Part shown: one piece after another, positions 56,557 to 64,000 of the stretch
Layout: each line of letters starts with the position of its first letter
How positions within the stretch are numbered: position 1 is the first letter of the stretch
NCBI RefSeq assembly: GCF_001982635.1
Contig: NZ_MKFI01000006.1
Span: forward strand, 231,113 to 295,112
Reading direction: 5' to 3'
DNA from: Bradyrhizobium mercantei
GTDB lineage: Bacteria; Pseudomonadota; Alphaproteobacteria; Rhizobiales; Xanthobacteraceae
Length of the DNA: 64,000 nt
Program-made: the position numbers and the translations under genes
Notes under the pieces: model-generated
Database searches by the model: none
What the model saw: only the letters and a program-made list of their open reading frames with translations
What the model was told of the DNA's origin: nothing

Positions 56557-56602
56557 TTGTTGTCTTTGGAAGTTGTTTGGCGCGCTCACGCCACCCAATC
56601 GG

Positions 56603-56999
56603 TGTCATCGCCCGGCTCGACCGGGCGATCCAGTATCCCAGAGGCGGCAGTTGGGAGCACGCAGCTACTACGTCTACATCCTCGCCAGCCACATCGGCGG
56701 CACGCTCTATATCGGTGTGACAAATGACCTCATTCGCCGTGTCGGCGAACACAAGCTGAAGCTCATCGAGAGCTTCACTGAGAAATACGATGTCGTGAAG
56801 CTGGTGTATTTCGAGCAATTCGATGATCCTGAAAACGCCATCAAGCGCGAGAAGCGGCTCAAGAAATGGCCGCGCGCGTGGAAGGTTTCACTGATCGAGA
56901 AGGACAATCCGGACTGGATTGATCTTTACCCGGAGATCGCCGGGGGCGGCGGATAGGCCTCTGGGATACTGGATCGCCCGGTCAAGCCGGGCGATGACA
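56603..56999. mobile_element. Putative GIY-YIG nuclease element with 43-bp terminal inverted repeats
   Basis: The left end 56603-56645 (TGTCATCGCCCGGCTC...CCCAGAGGC) and the reverse complement of the right end 56957-56999 agree over 43 bases with one difference. Each end is itself a hairpin (ATCGCCCGG/CCGGGCGAT). Between them lies one gene, a GIY-YIG nuclease. No clear target-site duplication was seen. Mobility is inferred from the arrangement and from shorter copies at 57062-57148 and 52472-52574. Confidence 0.6.
56651..56956 (+). CDS. GIY-YIG nuclease domain protein
   Basis: The frame is open from 56573, but the upstream part is the repeat arm. TTG at 56651 gives 101 residues starting MGARSYYVYILASHIGG. 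The family motif is YYVYIL...TLYIGVTNDLIRRVGEHK, with the conserved Arg and Glu, then FEQFDDPENAIKREKRLKKWPR as in the UPF0213/YhbQ-like small GIY-YIG group. The domain is nearly the whole protein. Such nucleases cut DNA. The start is inferred; the gene ends just before the right terminal repeat (stop at 56954-56956), so the element contains almost nothing else. Confidence 0.85.
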   Translation: MGARSYYVYILASHIGGTLYIGVTNDLIRRVGEHKLKLIESFTEKYDVVKLVYFEQFDDPENAIKREKRLKKWPRAWKVSLIEKDNPDWIDLYPEIAGGGG

Positions 57000-57061
57000 G
57001 TCTTGTTGCGGCGAACAGGGGACAAACTTCTCTATGACAGCAGATCGCGCCACATAATTGC

Positions 57062-57148
57062 TGTCATCGCCCGGCTCGACCGGGCGATCCAGTATTCCAG
57101 AGGCGGCAGTTGGACGCCCGTACGTCTACGTCAAGCCGGGCGATGACA
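57062..57148. repeat. Internally deleted derivative of the GIY-YIG element
   Basis: 57062-57104 repeats the full left terminus of the element, including CAGTATTCCAGAGGC, and is followed by GGCAGTTGG as in the element. After a short junction containing TACGTCTAC, also present at the GIY-YIG start, a partial right end GTCAAGCCGGGCGATGACA follows at 57130-57148. Total length is 87 bases. Confidence 0.75.
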
Positions 57149-57183
57149 CCTTTTGGCGGCTCGAATCTGCTACCAACGACCTT

Positions 57184-58557
57184 ATGACAGCACCTGAAGC
57201 GACGTCAGACGCGTCCGCAAAGCCGCAGGAGCCCGCCGCCACCTCCTGGCGCGATAGCTTCGCCGTGTACTTGCAGCCGCGGGTGCTGATCGTGCTGCTG
57301 CTCGGCTTCTCCTCCGGCCTGCCGCTGGCGCTGTCGGGCTCGACGCTGCAGGTGTGGATGAAGGAGGCCGGGGTCGATCTCGGCACCATCGGGCTGCTCG
57401 CGCTGATCGGCACGCCCTACACGCTGAAATTCCTCTGGGCGCCGCTGGTCGATGCGCTGCATGTGCCGCTGTTCACGCAAGTTTTCGGCCGCCGCCGCGG
57501 CTGGCTCTTGTTCTCGCAGCTGATCCTGATCGCGACGATCCTGGTGCTGGCGATGGCCGATCCGGCGCGCTCGCCATGGTTCGCGGCCTTTGCGGCGCTA
57601 TTGGTCGCGGCGGCCTCGTCGACGCAGGATATCGTGGTCGACGCCTTCCGCGTCGAGAGCCTGCCGGAAAGCGAGCAGGCCGCCGGCATGGCGTCCTATG
57701 TCGCGGCCTACCGCGTCGGCATGCTGGTCTCGACCGCCGGCGCGCTGTTCATCGTCAGCGGCTTCGAGTCCGCCGGAATTGCGCGCCCGTCGGCGTGGAT
57801 GTGGGGCTATGTGGTGATGGCGGCGCTGGTCGTAATCGGCATCGTCACCGCGCTGGCCGCGACCGAACCGGCGCAATCAAAAGGCGCGGAGGCGGCGACG
57901 CACGCGCAGAACGCGGCCGAACGCGTGCTGCACGCGGCGCTCGGCGCATTCTCCGAGTTTCTCGGCCGCAAGGACGCCTTCGCGGCGCTCGCCTTCGTGG
58001 TGCTGTTCAAATTCACCGACGCGTTCTCGGGCACCATGACCGCGCCGTTCGTGATCGACATCGGCTTTTCCAAGGTCGATTACGCGGCGATCGTGAAGGG
58101 CGTCGGACTTGCCGCCACCCTGATCGGCGGCTTTGCCGGCGGCTTCGTGGCGCGGCGCTATTCGCTCGCGCAGAGCCTCTGGATCGGCGGCGTGCTGCAG
58201 GCGGTCGCCAACCTCTCGTTCTCCTGGCTCGCGCATGTCGGGGTCGATCAATGGGCGCTGGCGCTGGCGATCACGGCGGAGAATTTCACCAGCGCCATCG
58301 GCACCGTGATCTTCGTCGCCTATCTCTCGGCGCTGTGCCGCAACCCGCTGCACACCGCGACGCAATACGCGCTGCTGACGGCGCTGGCGGCGGTCGGCCG
58401 CACCTATCTGTCGTCGGGCGCGGGCTATGTCGCCAAGGCGGTCGGCTGGCAGATGTTCTTCGTGATCTGCGTGCTGGTCGCGATCCCGAGCCTGATCCTG
58501 CTCGCCTGGCTGCAACGGCGCGGGCATTTTGACGAGCTGGGGCCGGTGCGGGTTTAG
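57184..58557 (+). CDS. ampG: AmpG-like muropeptide MFS permease
   Basis: ATG at 57184 is chosen because the upstream frame (from 57058) is repeat-derived. The 457-residue protein has 12 predicted helices. The AmpG family start is seen in VYLQPRVLIVLLLGFSSGLPLALSGSTLQVWMKEAGVDLGTIGL, then FLWAPLVDAL and QDIVVDAFRVE. It imports anhydro-muropeptides released by lytic transglycosylases for recycling and, in some bacteria, for beta-lactamase induction. No amp regulator is next to it. Confidence 0.88.
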   Translation: MTAPEATSDASAKPQEPAATSWRDSFAVYLQPRVLIVLLLGFSSGLPLALSGSTLQVWMKEAGVDLGTIGLLALIGTPYTLKFLWAPLVDALHVPLFTQVFGRRRGWLLFSQLILIATILVLAMADPARSPWFAAFAALLVAAASSTQDIVVDAFRVESLPESEQAAGMASYVAAYRVGMLVSTAGALFIVSGFESAGIARPSAWMWGYVVMAALVVIGIVTALAATEPAQSKGAEAATHAQNAAERVLHAALGAFSEFLGRKDAFAALAFVVLFKFTDAFSGTMTAPFVIDIGFSKVDYAAIVKGVGLAATLIGGFAGGFVARRYSLAQSLWIGGVLQAVANLSFSWLAHVGVDQWALALAITAENFTSAIGTVIFVAYLSALCRNPLHTATQYALLTALAAVGRTYLSSGAGYVAKAVGWQMFFVICVLVAIPSLILLAWLQRRGHFDELGPVRV

Positions 58558-58611
58558 CTCAGCTGTCGTCACCCGCTACCGGGTCGCACGCAGGTGCCCG
58601 AACTCTCTCCG

Positions 58612-58734
58612 CGTCGTCCTGGCGAAGGCCAGGACCCATAACCACCGCACCTGGTTGTGAAAGGGATTCTGGCCTCAGCGTCGCGCAATAACCGACAGTT
58701 GGGGTAATAGGTCCTGGCCTTCGCCAGGACGACG
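58612..58734. repeat. Bipartite palindromic repeat, GTCGTCC family
   Basis: CGTCGTCCTGGCGAAGGCC..AGGACCCA at 58612-58638 is inverted relative to TAGGTCCTGGCCTTCGCCAGGACGACG at 58708-58734. It is the same family as 49331-49461, with stem pairs changed on both sides so that pairing is kept. Confidence 0.85.
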
Positions 58735-58822
58735 ATGCGGATGGTTGTCGATTCGATGTCAAACAACGCGATGCATCACCCGCGCATCCAGCCGGGCGAT
58801 GACAGCGCAATTGCGGCACGCC

Positions 58823-59251
58823 CTACTTCGCCACCACGCTCCACTTCGTGACGATGGCTTCGCTCATCTCGCCGGCGTCCTTGGCGCAGGCGACCTCGTC
58901 GACCTTCACCGAGATCGCCTTGCCGGAGAGGCTCTTGAGCTGCGCGGCCTGAGCGTCGTTGGTCGGAATCAGCTGGAAGGTTTCCGGCCCGGTTTCGAGA
59001 TTGCAGAGACCGTTCGGCGGCGGCAGGCGGCGCGGCTCGCTGGTGATCTGGTAGGTCGCAACGCGCTTGCCGCGGTTCTTGGTGTCGCGCACCTTCATGA
59101 CACCGAGTTCCCCCGACAGCACGTCGCCGGCGTGGATCATCTTGCCGGGCTTCTGCGGCGCATCGCTCTGCTGCGCGATCGCGCAGGGTGCGGCGAAGGT
59201 TGCCGCGAGACACGCAAAGCCCAGGCGTACGCCGAATCGGTGTGTCGTCAT
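58823..59251 (-). CDS. Hypothetical secreted protein
   Basis: A 142-residue protein with a signal peptide (about 1-26, ending PCAIAQ). The mature part has several Lys/Arg and two Cys (GLCNLETG and VACAKDAG), which may pair. The middle segment QITSEPRRLPPPNGLCNLETGPETFQLIP is distinctive but not a domain I recognise. It is probably periplasmic. It stands alone between ampG and recR, on the recR strand, 146 bases from recR. Confidence 0.85.
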   Translation of the reverse strand: MTTHRFGVRLGFACLAATFAAPCAIAQQSDAPQKPGKMIHAGDVLSGELGVMKVRDTKNRGKRVATYQITSEPRRLPPPNGLCNLETGPETFQLIPTNDAQAAQLKSLSGKAISVKVDEVACAKDAGEMSEAIVTKWSVVAK

Positions 59252-59397
59252 TTGCAGGAGTTCCGTACTTGATTCGTCAGAGAGTGAATGACCGTCCTCG
59301 AATCGTCATCCACCCTATCATTTTGTTTCGGCGCGATCTTTTCGACTTGTGACGGATCGCTTGGCAAAATCAGCCGTGTCCGGCTCTGGACCGCTTG

Positions 59398-60003
59398 CTA
59401 GAACAGCGTCCGCTGCCGCATGGCAGCCGATAGCGTACCTTCATCGAGATAATCAAGCTCTCCGCCGACGGGCACGCCATGCGCCAGCCGCGTCACCCGC
59501 ACATTGGCCTCCGACAACAGGTCGGTGATGTAATGCGCGGTGGTCTGGCCATCGACGGTCGCATTCAACGCGAGGATGATCTCGGTGACCTCAGGCGCAT
59601 GCGCGCGCGCCACCAACTGATCGATGGTGAGATCCTGCGGACCGACGCCGTCGAGCGGCGACAGCGTTGCGCCGAGCACGTGATAGCGGCCATTGGTCGC
59701 ATTGGCGCGTTCCAGCGCCCAGAGATCGGCGACATCGGCGACCACGACGATGATCGAGGGATCGCGGCGCGGATCGGTGCACACCGTGCAGGGGTTTTGT
59801 GTATCGATGTTTCCGCAGGTCTTGCAGACCTGGATCTTGTCGATCGCGACCTGCAGCGCCGCGGTCAGCGGCGTCATCAGCGCTTCGCGCTTCTTGATCA
59901 GGTGCAGCGCCGCGCGCCGCGCCGAGCGGGGACCCAAGCCCGGCAGCCGCGCCAGCAGCTGGATCAGGCGTTCAATCTCGGGGCCGGCAACGCTGGAAGC
60001 CAT
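59398..60003 (-). CDS. recR: Recombination protein RecR
   Basis: ATG at 60003 gives the standard RecR start (MASSVAGPEIERLIQLLARLPGLGPRSARRAALHLI, with the helix-hairpin-helix). The slightly longer start at 60018 overlaps the ybaB stop. The 201-residue protein has the C4 zinc finger CKTCGNIDTQNPC..C (about 56-71) and the Toprim part (about 80-170, VVVADVADLWALERA). It acts with RecF/RecO in gap repair. It is directly downstream of ybaB and dnaX, a conserved order. Confidence 0.97.
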   Translation of the reverse strand: MASSVAGPEIERLIQLLARLPGLGPRSARRAALHLIKKREALMTPLTAALQVAIDKIQVCKTCGNIDTQNPCTVCTDPRRDPSIIVVVADVADLWALERANATNGRYHVLGATLSPLDGVGPQDLTIDQLVARAHAPEVTEIILALNATVDGQTTAHYITDLLSEANVRVTRLAHGVPVGGELDYLDEGTLSAAMRQRTLF

Positions 60004-60004
60004 T

Positions 60005-60325
60005 TTAAGTCGGACCAAATCCCGGCGGCAGGCCGAGGCCGCCGGTGAGAGCCATCATCTTCTCCTGCATCGCGGCCTCGGCCTTGCGGCGGGCATCGCC
60101 ATGCGCGGTGACCAGGAGATCCTCGAGCACCTCGCGCTCCTCCGGCTTCATCAGCGACGGATCGATCTTGATGCCCTTCACTTCCATCTTCGCGGTCATG
60201 CGCACCGCGACCAGGCCGCCGCCGGAAATGCCCTCGACCTCGACATTGCCGAGTTGCTCCTGCATCTCCTGCATCTTGGATTGCAGCTGCGCTGCCTGCT
60301 TCATCATGCCGAGAAAATCAGCCAT
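60005..60325 (-). CDS. YbaB/EbfC-family nucleoid-associated protein
   Basis: A 106-residue protein with the YbaB layout. An N-terminal helix (FLGMMKQAAQLQSKMQEMQEQLGNVEVEG) is followed by two strands (GGGLVAVRMTAKMEVKGIKIDP), then a second helix. It binds DNA as a dimer. It sits between dnaX and recR, as in most bacteria, and is 21 bases from dnaX. Confidence 0.97.
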   Translation of the reverse strand: MADFLGMMKQAAQLQSKMQEMQEQLGNVEVEGISGGGLVAVRMTAKMEVKGIKIDPSLMKPEEREVLEDLLVTAHGDARRKAEAAMQEKMMALTGGLGLPPGFGPT

Positions 60326-60346
60326 GCGTGCGTTCCTATGATCGGA

Positions 60347-62188
60347 TCAATCGTCGTCGCTGTCGGAAGTTTCAATCGGGTCTTCGCCGGTCGCATCCGC
60401 GACCGGAACCTCGGCGGCCAGGCGGCGAACCTCGACCACCTTGCTGCCGGGGAAGCGCGCCAGCACCTCCTGCACGCGTGGATCGGCTTCCGCGGCGCGC
60501 TGATGCTCGCTGCGCGCCAATTCGTTCTGCGAGCGCACCGTGGGCTGGCCGGCCTCATTCGAGATGATCACGGTCCAGCGCCGCCCGGTCCAGAATTCGA
60601 GCTTGCGCGGCAGATCGGTGATGAGCGCGCGCTGCGCCTTCGGCTCGAGTGCGATCTCGAGCTGGCCGTCCTCGATGCGCACCAGCCGCACATCGGCTTC
60701 CAGCGCGGCCTTGGTCATGATGTCGCGCTTCTCGCCGGCGAGCGCGATCAACTGCGGAAAGCTCGTGATCCGAAGCGCCGGCGCGGCATTGCCGGCCGGC
60801 GTTGCCATCTGCGGGCGCGCGGCGAGATCGGCGCGCGGCGCAGCCTGCGGCGCACGCACCGGCGCCGACGGCATGGCTGATATCGCCGATGTCGGCGCGC
60901 CGCGTGACGGCGACGATGCGGCGGAGCCTGATGTCGCGGGAGCCGCGCCGCCGCCGTTCTGCTCGATCATCCGGATCGCCTCATCCGGCGTCGGCAGATC
61001 GGCGACATAGGCGATCCGCACCAGCACCATCTCGGCAGCAGCCGCCGGGCGCGTCGCGGTCTGCACCTCGGCGATGCCCTTGAGCAGCATCTGCCACATC
61101 CGCGACAGCACCCGCATCGACAGTTTTACGGCGAATTCGCGTGCGCGCACCCGCTCGGTCTCGCCGAACGCGACATTCTCGGCAGTCGCCGCCACCACCT
61201 TCACGCGGGTGATGAAATTGACGAACTCGGCAAGATCCGACAGCACCACGACCGGATCGGCGCCGACATCATATTGCGCACGGAATTCGGCGAACGCGGC
61301 GGCGAGATCGCCGCGCGCCAGCGAATCAAACAGGTCGATGACGCGGGTGCGGTCGGCGAGGCCGAGCATCTGCCGGACCGCGTCGGCCTTCACATTGCCG
61401 GCGGCATGCGCGATCGCCTGGTCGAACAGCGACAGCGAATCGCGCACCGAACCTTCAGCCGCGCGCGCGATGATGCCGAGCGCCTCGGGCTCGACCTCGA
61501 CGCCTTCCTTGGCCGCGATATTGCCGAGATGCTTCATCAGCACGTCGGCCTCGACGCGGCGCAGATCGAAGCGCTGGCAACGCGACAGCACCGTGATCGG
61601 AACCTTGCGGATCTCGGTGGTGGCGAACACGAACTTGGCGTGCTCCGGCGGCTCCTCCAGCGTCTTCAGGAAGGCGTTGAACGCCGCCGTCGACAGCATG
61701 TGGACTTCGTCGATGATGTAGACCTTGTAGCGCGCGCTGGCCGGCGCGTAGCGCACGCTGTCATTGATCTGGCGGACATCGTCGACGCCGGTGTGGGACG
61801 CGGCGTCCATCTCCAGCACGTCCATGTGCCGGCTTTCCATGATCGCCTGGCAGTGCACGCCGAGGTCGGGCATGTGGATGGTCGGCCCGGTCACCGAGCC
61901 ATCCGGCTTGGCGTAGTTCAGGGCGCGGGCGAGGATGCGCGCGGTGGTGGTCTTGCCGACCCCGCGAACGCCGGTGAGGATCCAGGCCTGCGGAATCCGC
62001 CCGGTCTCGAACGCGTTCGAGACGGTGCGCACCATGGCCTCCTGGCCGATCAGGTCCTCGAAGCTGGAGGGACGGTATTTGCGGGCGAGAACGCGGTACG
62101 GCTTGGCGGTATCAGGCGCGCCGCCGAGGTCAAGGCCGCTTTGGCCTGCGCCGTCGGGCGGGTGGGAGGGGTCGCCAGCGTCATTCAT
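60347..62188 (-). CDS. dnaX: DNA polymerase III subunit gamma/tau
   Basis: A 613-residue clamp-loader subunit. The AAA+ ATPase starts near residue 33 with YRPSSFEDLIGQEAMVRTV. Walker A is GVRGVGKTTTARI, Walker B is KVYIIDEVHMLS and sensor 1 is FVFATTEIRKVP. The region that carries four zinc-binding Cys in many DnaX proteins has only one (DLGVHCQAIMESRH). The C-terminal part, about 390-613, is Ala/Pro-rich and includes a tau-like segment ending DSDDD. No slippery frameshift site was checked in detail. Confidence 0.97.
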   Translation of the reverse strand: MNDAGDPSHPPDGAGQSGLDLGGAPDTAKPYRVLARKYRPSSFEDLIGQEAMVRTVSNAFETGRIPQAWILTGVRGVGKTTTARILARALNYAKPDGSVTGPTIHMPDLGVHCQAIMESRHMDVLEMDAASHTGVDDVRQINDSVRYAPASARYKVYIIDEVHMLSTAAFNAFLKTLEEPPEHAKFVFATTEIRKVPITVLSRCQRFDLRRVEADVLMKHLGNIAAKEGVEVEPEALGIIARAAEGSVRDSLSLFDQAIAHAAGNVKADAVRQMLGLADRTRVIDLFDSLARGDLAAAFAEFRAQYDVGADPVVVLSDLAEFVNFITRVKVVAATAENVAFGETERVRAREFAVKLSMRVLSRMWQMLLKGIAEVQTATRPAAAAEMVLVRIAYVADLPTPDEAIRMIEQNGGGAAPATSGSAASSPSRGAPTSAISAMPSAPVRAPQAAPRADLAARPQMATPAGNAAPALRITSFPQLIALAGEKRDIMTKAALEADVRLVRIEDGQLEIALEPKAQRALITDLPRKLEFWTGRRWTVIISNEAGQPTVRSQNELARSEHQRAAEADPRVQEVLARFPGSKVVEVRRLAAEVPVADATGEDPIETSDSDDD

Positions 62189-62299
62189 GCGTCGATCCGC
62201 AACTTAGGGGTCTCTTGCAGCCGGCGTGCGGATTAAGAGCCGAAAATCAAGCGCCGGGCGCGGAGACCGCCATTCCAGCGCGATTCGCTCGGAAAAAAC

Positions 62300-62405
62300 A
62301 GGTAGGAGACTGACGAGCGACCCGATCCGGACCTCGTTAGGGCTGCTTCCTTCCGGACCTGACCCGGTTGGCGAGTGGCTCGTCCACCGCCAATCTCCCG
62401 GTCCC
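62300..62405 (-). ncRNA. ffs: Signal recognition particle RNA (4.5S type)
   Basis: On the minus strand the region contains GGTCAGGTCCGGAAGGAAGC (from about 62363 down to 62344), the universally conserved SRP domain IV loop. The flanks GGGACCGGGAGATTGGCGG and GTCAGTCTCCTACC can pair as the stem. A run of six T follows on the minus strand near 62298-62293, which suits termination. Ends are estimated. It lies just upstream of dnaX on the same strand. The rest of the space between dnaX and the HIT gene (62189-62509) shows no protein gene. Confidence 0.9.
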
Positions 62406-62509
62406 TATTTGGGGCCAAAACCGCCGGAAAGCAAGCGGCCAGACCCGGCTTTGTAAGGCTGGCTTTGTGGGACTTGTCTGGGAACACATAAAGGCATTAT
62501 TTGCCCCTC

Positions 62510-62929
62510 ATGCCCGCCTCCAATTGGTCGCTGCATTCGCAGCTCAAGAAAGACACCATCGACATCGGCGACCTGCCGCTGTGCAAGGTGCTCGTCATCA
62601 AGGATGCGCATTATCCCTGGCTGCTGCTGGTGCCGCGGCGCGACGGCGCGGTCGAGATCATCGACCTCGACGAGGTCGAGCAGGCGCAGCTGATGACCGA
62701 GATCACCCGCGTCTCGCGGGCCCTCAAAGAGGTCACCAAGTGCGACAAGCTGAATGTCGCAGCGCTCGGCAACCTCGTCCCGCAGCTTCACGTCCACGTC
62801 ATCGCGCGCCGCACCAGCGACGCTGCATGGCCGCGTCCCGTTTGGGGCGTGATGCCGCCGCTGGCGCATGACGCCGAGGAAGTGCAGAATTTCATCAGCG
62901 CGCTTCGCCGCAAGATCTGGTTGGGTTGA
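62510..62929 (+). CDS. HIT-family protein
   Basis: ATG at 62510 is preferred to a TTG at 62501. The 139-residue protein shows the HIT histidine triad in PQLHVHVIARR (His-x-His-x), near residue 93. The fold's earlier strand LVIKDAHYPWLLLVPRR is present, and the variable end WGVMPPLAHDAEE is typical of bacterial HIT hydrolases. It likely binds or hydrolyses a nucleotide. It is six bases from nudC on the same strand, so the pair may be an operon of nucleotide-handling enzymes. Confidence 0.92.
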   Translation: MPASNWSLHSQLKKDTIDIGDLPLCKVLVIKDAHYPWLLLVPRRDGAVEIIDLDEVEQAQLMTEITRVSRALKEVTKCDKLNVAALGNLVPQLHVHVIARRTSDAAWPRPVWGVMPPLAHDAEEVQNFISALRRKIWLG

Positions 62930-62935
62930 GATTCA

Positions 62936-63886
62936 ATGTCCGCATTCGATTCATTTCCGCTCGGCCAGCCGGCCTTCGTCACCCATGTACTGGACCGCGC
63001 CGCGCATCTGCGCAGCAACGACGAAAAACTGTTCGCACTGGAGGGGCACCGCGAAGCCCGCGCCTATGTGATCTATCGCGACTCGCTGGTCGTGAAGCAG
63101 GAGAAAGGCGGCGCCCGCGCGCTGCTGTCGCTGGAAGAGGCCCGCGGCTACGGCGCCAATCCCGGCACGATCTTTCTGGGCTTGCGCGATGCCGCGCCGA
63201 TCTTCGGCATGGGGATCGCGCCGCAGGCCGCCGAGAAGCTGGTCGGACGCGCCGATGTTGCGATCACCGAATTGCGCGGCATGGCGATGCAGGGCGTGGT
63301 GCCCCCGGAGCAGCTCTCGGCCATTGCGATGGCGAAGTCGATGGTGACCTGGCATCAGCGCCACGGCTTCTGTCCGAACTGCGGCACGCGCACCGCAATG
63401 AAGGATGGCGGCTGGAAGCGCGAATGCCCGAGCTGCAAGGCTGAGCATTTTCCGCGCACCGATCCTGTCGTGATCATGCTGGTGACGTCGGGCGACAGGG
63501 TGCTGCTCGGACGGCAGAAGCAGTTCATGCCCGGGATGTATTCCTGCCTCGCCGGCTTCGTCGAAGCCGCCGAGACCATCGAGGACGCGGTGCGGCGCGA
63601 GATCTTCGAGGAGTCCGGCATCCGCTGCACCGACGTCAATTATTACATGACGCAGCCCTGGCCCTACCCGTCATCGCTGATGATCGGCTGCACCGCGCGC
63701 GCAACCAACGAGGACATCGTGGTCGACCGCACCGAGCTCGAGGATGCGCGCTGGTTCGACCATGCCGAGGCGACGCTGATGCTCAAGCGCCAGCACCCCG
63801 ACGGCCTCGCCGGCCCGCATCCCTTCGCGATTGCCCATCATTTGCTCGGCCGCTGGGTGCACCACCGAAACCCGTTGGACCAATAG
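62936..63886 (+). CDS. nudC: NADH pyrophosphatase / RNA deNADding enzyme NudC
   Basis: A 316-residue Nudix protein. An N-terminal domain (about 1-135) precedes a four-Cys zinc ribbon (FCPNCGTRTAMKDGGWKREC..C, about 144-165). The Nudix box GFVEAAETIEDAVRREIFEESGI is at about 205-227. The NudC-specific SQPWPFPxS-like segment reads TQPWPYPSSLM. It hydrolyses NAD(H) and in E. coli also removes NAD caps from RNA. It ends the set of genes with a recognised end in this window. Confidence 0.96.
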   Translation: MSAFDSFPLGQPAFVTHVLDRAAHLRSNDEKLFALEGHREARAYVIYRDSLVVKQEKGGARALLSLEEARGYGANPGTIFLGLRDAAPIFGMGIAPQAAEKLVGRADVAITELRGMAMQGVVPPEQLSAIAMAKSMVTWHQRHGFCPNCGTRTAMKDGGWKRECPSCKAEHFPRTDPVVIMLVTSGDRVLLGRQKQFMPGMYSCLAGFVEAAETIEDAVRREIFEESGIRCTDVNYYMTQPWPYPSSLMIGCTARATNEDIVVDRTELEDARWFDHAEATLMLKRQHPDGLAGPHPFAIAHHLLGRWVHHRNPLDQ

Positions 63887-64000
63887 CGGGAACCGGACAT
63901 CGTTCTGCCGATTAGATCGGGACACAGTTCTGGCAGTTAACGGAACCATTGCGACGGATCCCCGCATGAATTTTCAAGACGGCGCCCCGAAAGTCCCGCC

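Noticed and set aside
63671..63967. 98-residue minus-strand frame over the nudC end
   Set aside because: It overlaps the conserved nudC end in antisense and has no own features.
63966..64000. ATG at 63966 as the start of another gene
   Set aside because: Only eleven codons are visible before the window ends; nothing can be recognised.

Overview
The window looks like chromosomal DNA of an alphaproteobacterium close to Bradyrhizobium (Hyphomicrobiales). The basis is the strongly GC-rich coding, the order rpmH-rnpA-yidC-engB-argB, rhizobial-type intergenic palindromes (for example the one starting GAGCATGATC near 24.7 kb), and protein families typical of that group. This is a judgement from sequence features; no database search was run. 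No prophage, CRISPR array, rRNA operon or complete transposase-type insertion sequence was seen.

0-5 kb: the 5' part of a solute-binding-protein gene diverges from a LysR regulator. A compact MarR / isochorismatase-like / small membrane protein / MFS exporter operon follows. 4.9-12.9 kb: a minus-strand operon that reads as a polyhydroxyalkanoate module (acyl-CoA ligase, R-specific hydratase of the MaoC type, PHA synthase, alpha/beta-hydrolase depolymerase, phasin, acyl-CoA dehydrogenase). A divergent AraC regulator faces it.

13-28.4 kb: a long minus-strand block. Its upstream part is a cell-surface-signalling set: an STN/TonB_C-like protein, a TonB, an ECF sigma factor and a FecR-type anti-sigma factor. 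Its downstream part is a tightly packed ten-gene operon: TpsB-type outer-membrane transporter, an unusual DUF2341/LamG-ExbB fusion, ExbD, an unknown protein, TonB, a large porin, a coiled-coil protein, a parvulin foldase, a YbjN-like protein and a lytic transglycosylase. No TonB-dependent receptor and no TpsA substrate are present. This is the best candidate for a poorly described envelope machine.

28.8-36.4 kb: a TetR regulator and a sugar-type ABC importer (two permeases, binding protein, double ATPase). One permease is fused to a strictosidine-synthase/SMP-30-like propeller, and a second such protein is encoded next to it. 36.5-42.4 kb: a small secreted protein, a YgiQ-type radical SAM protein, a sterol-desaturase-family hydroxylase, a small secreted protein with a clear terminator, tRNA-Arg(ACG) and an orphan histidine kinase.

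42.6-63.9 kb: mostly housekeeping. Genes are rpmH, rnpA, yidC, engB, argB, dapD, dapE, truA, fmt, def, rmuC, ampG-like, recR, ybaB, dnaX, the SRP RNA, a HIT protein and nudC. This part is studded with bipartite palindromic repeats. One pair of such palindromes forms 43-bp terminal inverted repeats around a small GIY-YIG nuclease gene, and shorter relatives nearby look like internally deleted copies. That suggests a nuclease-associated mobile repeat.
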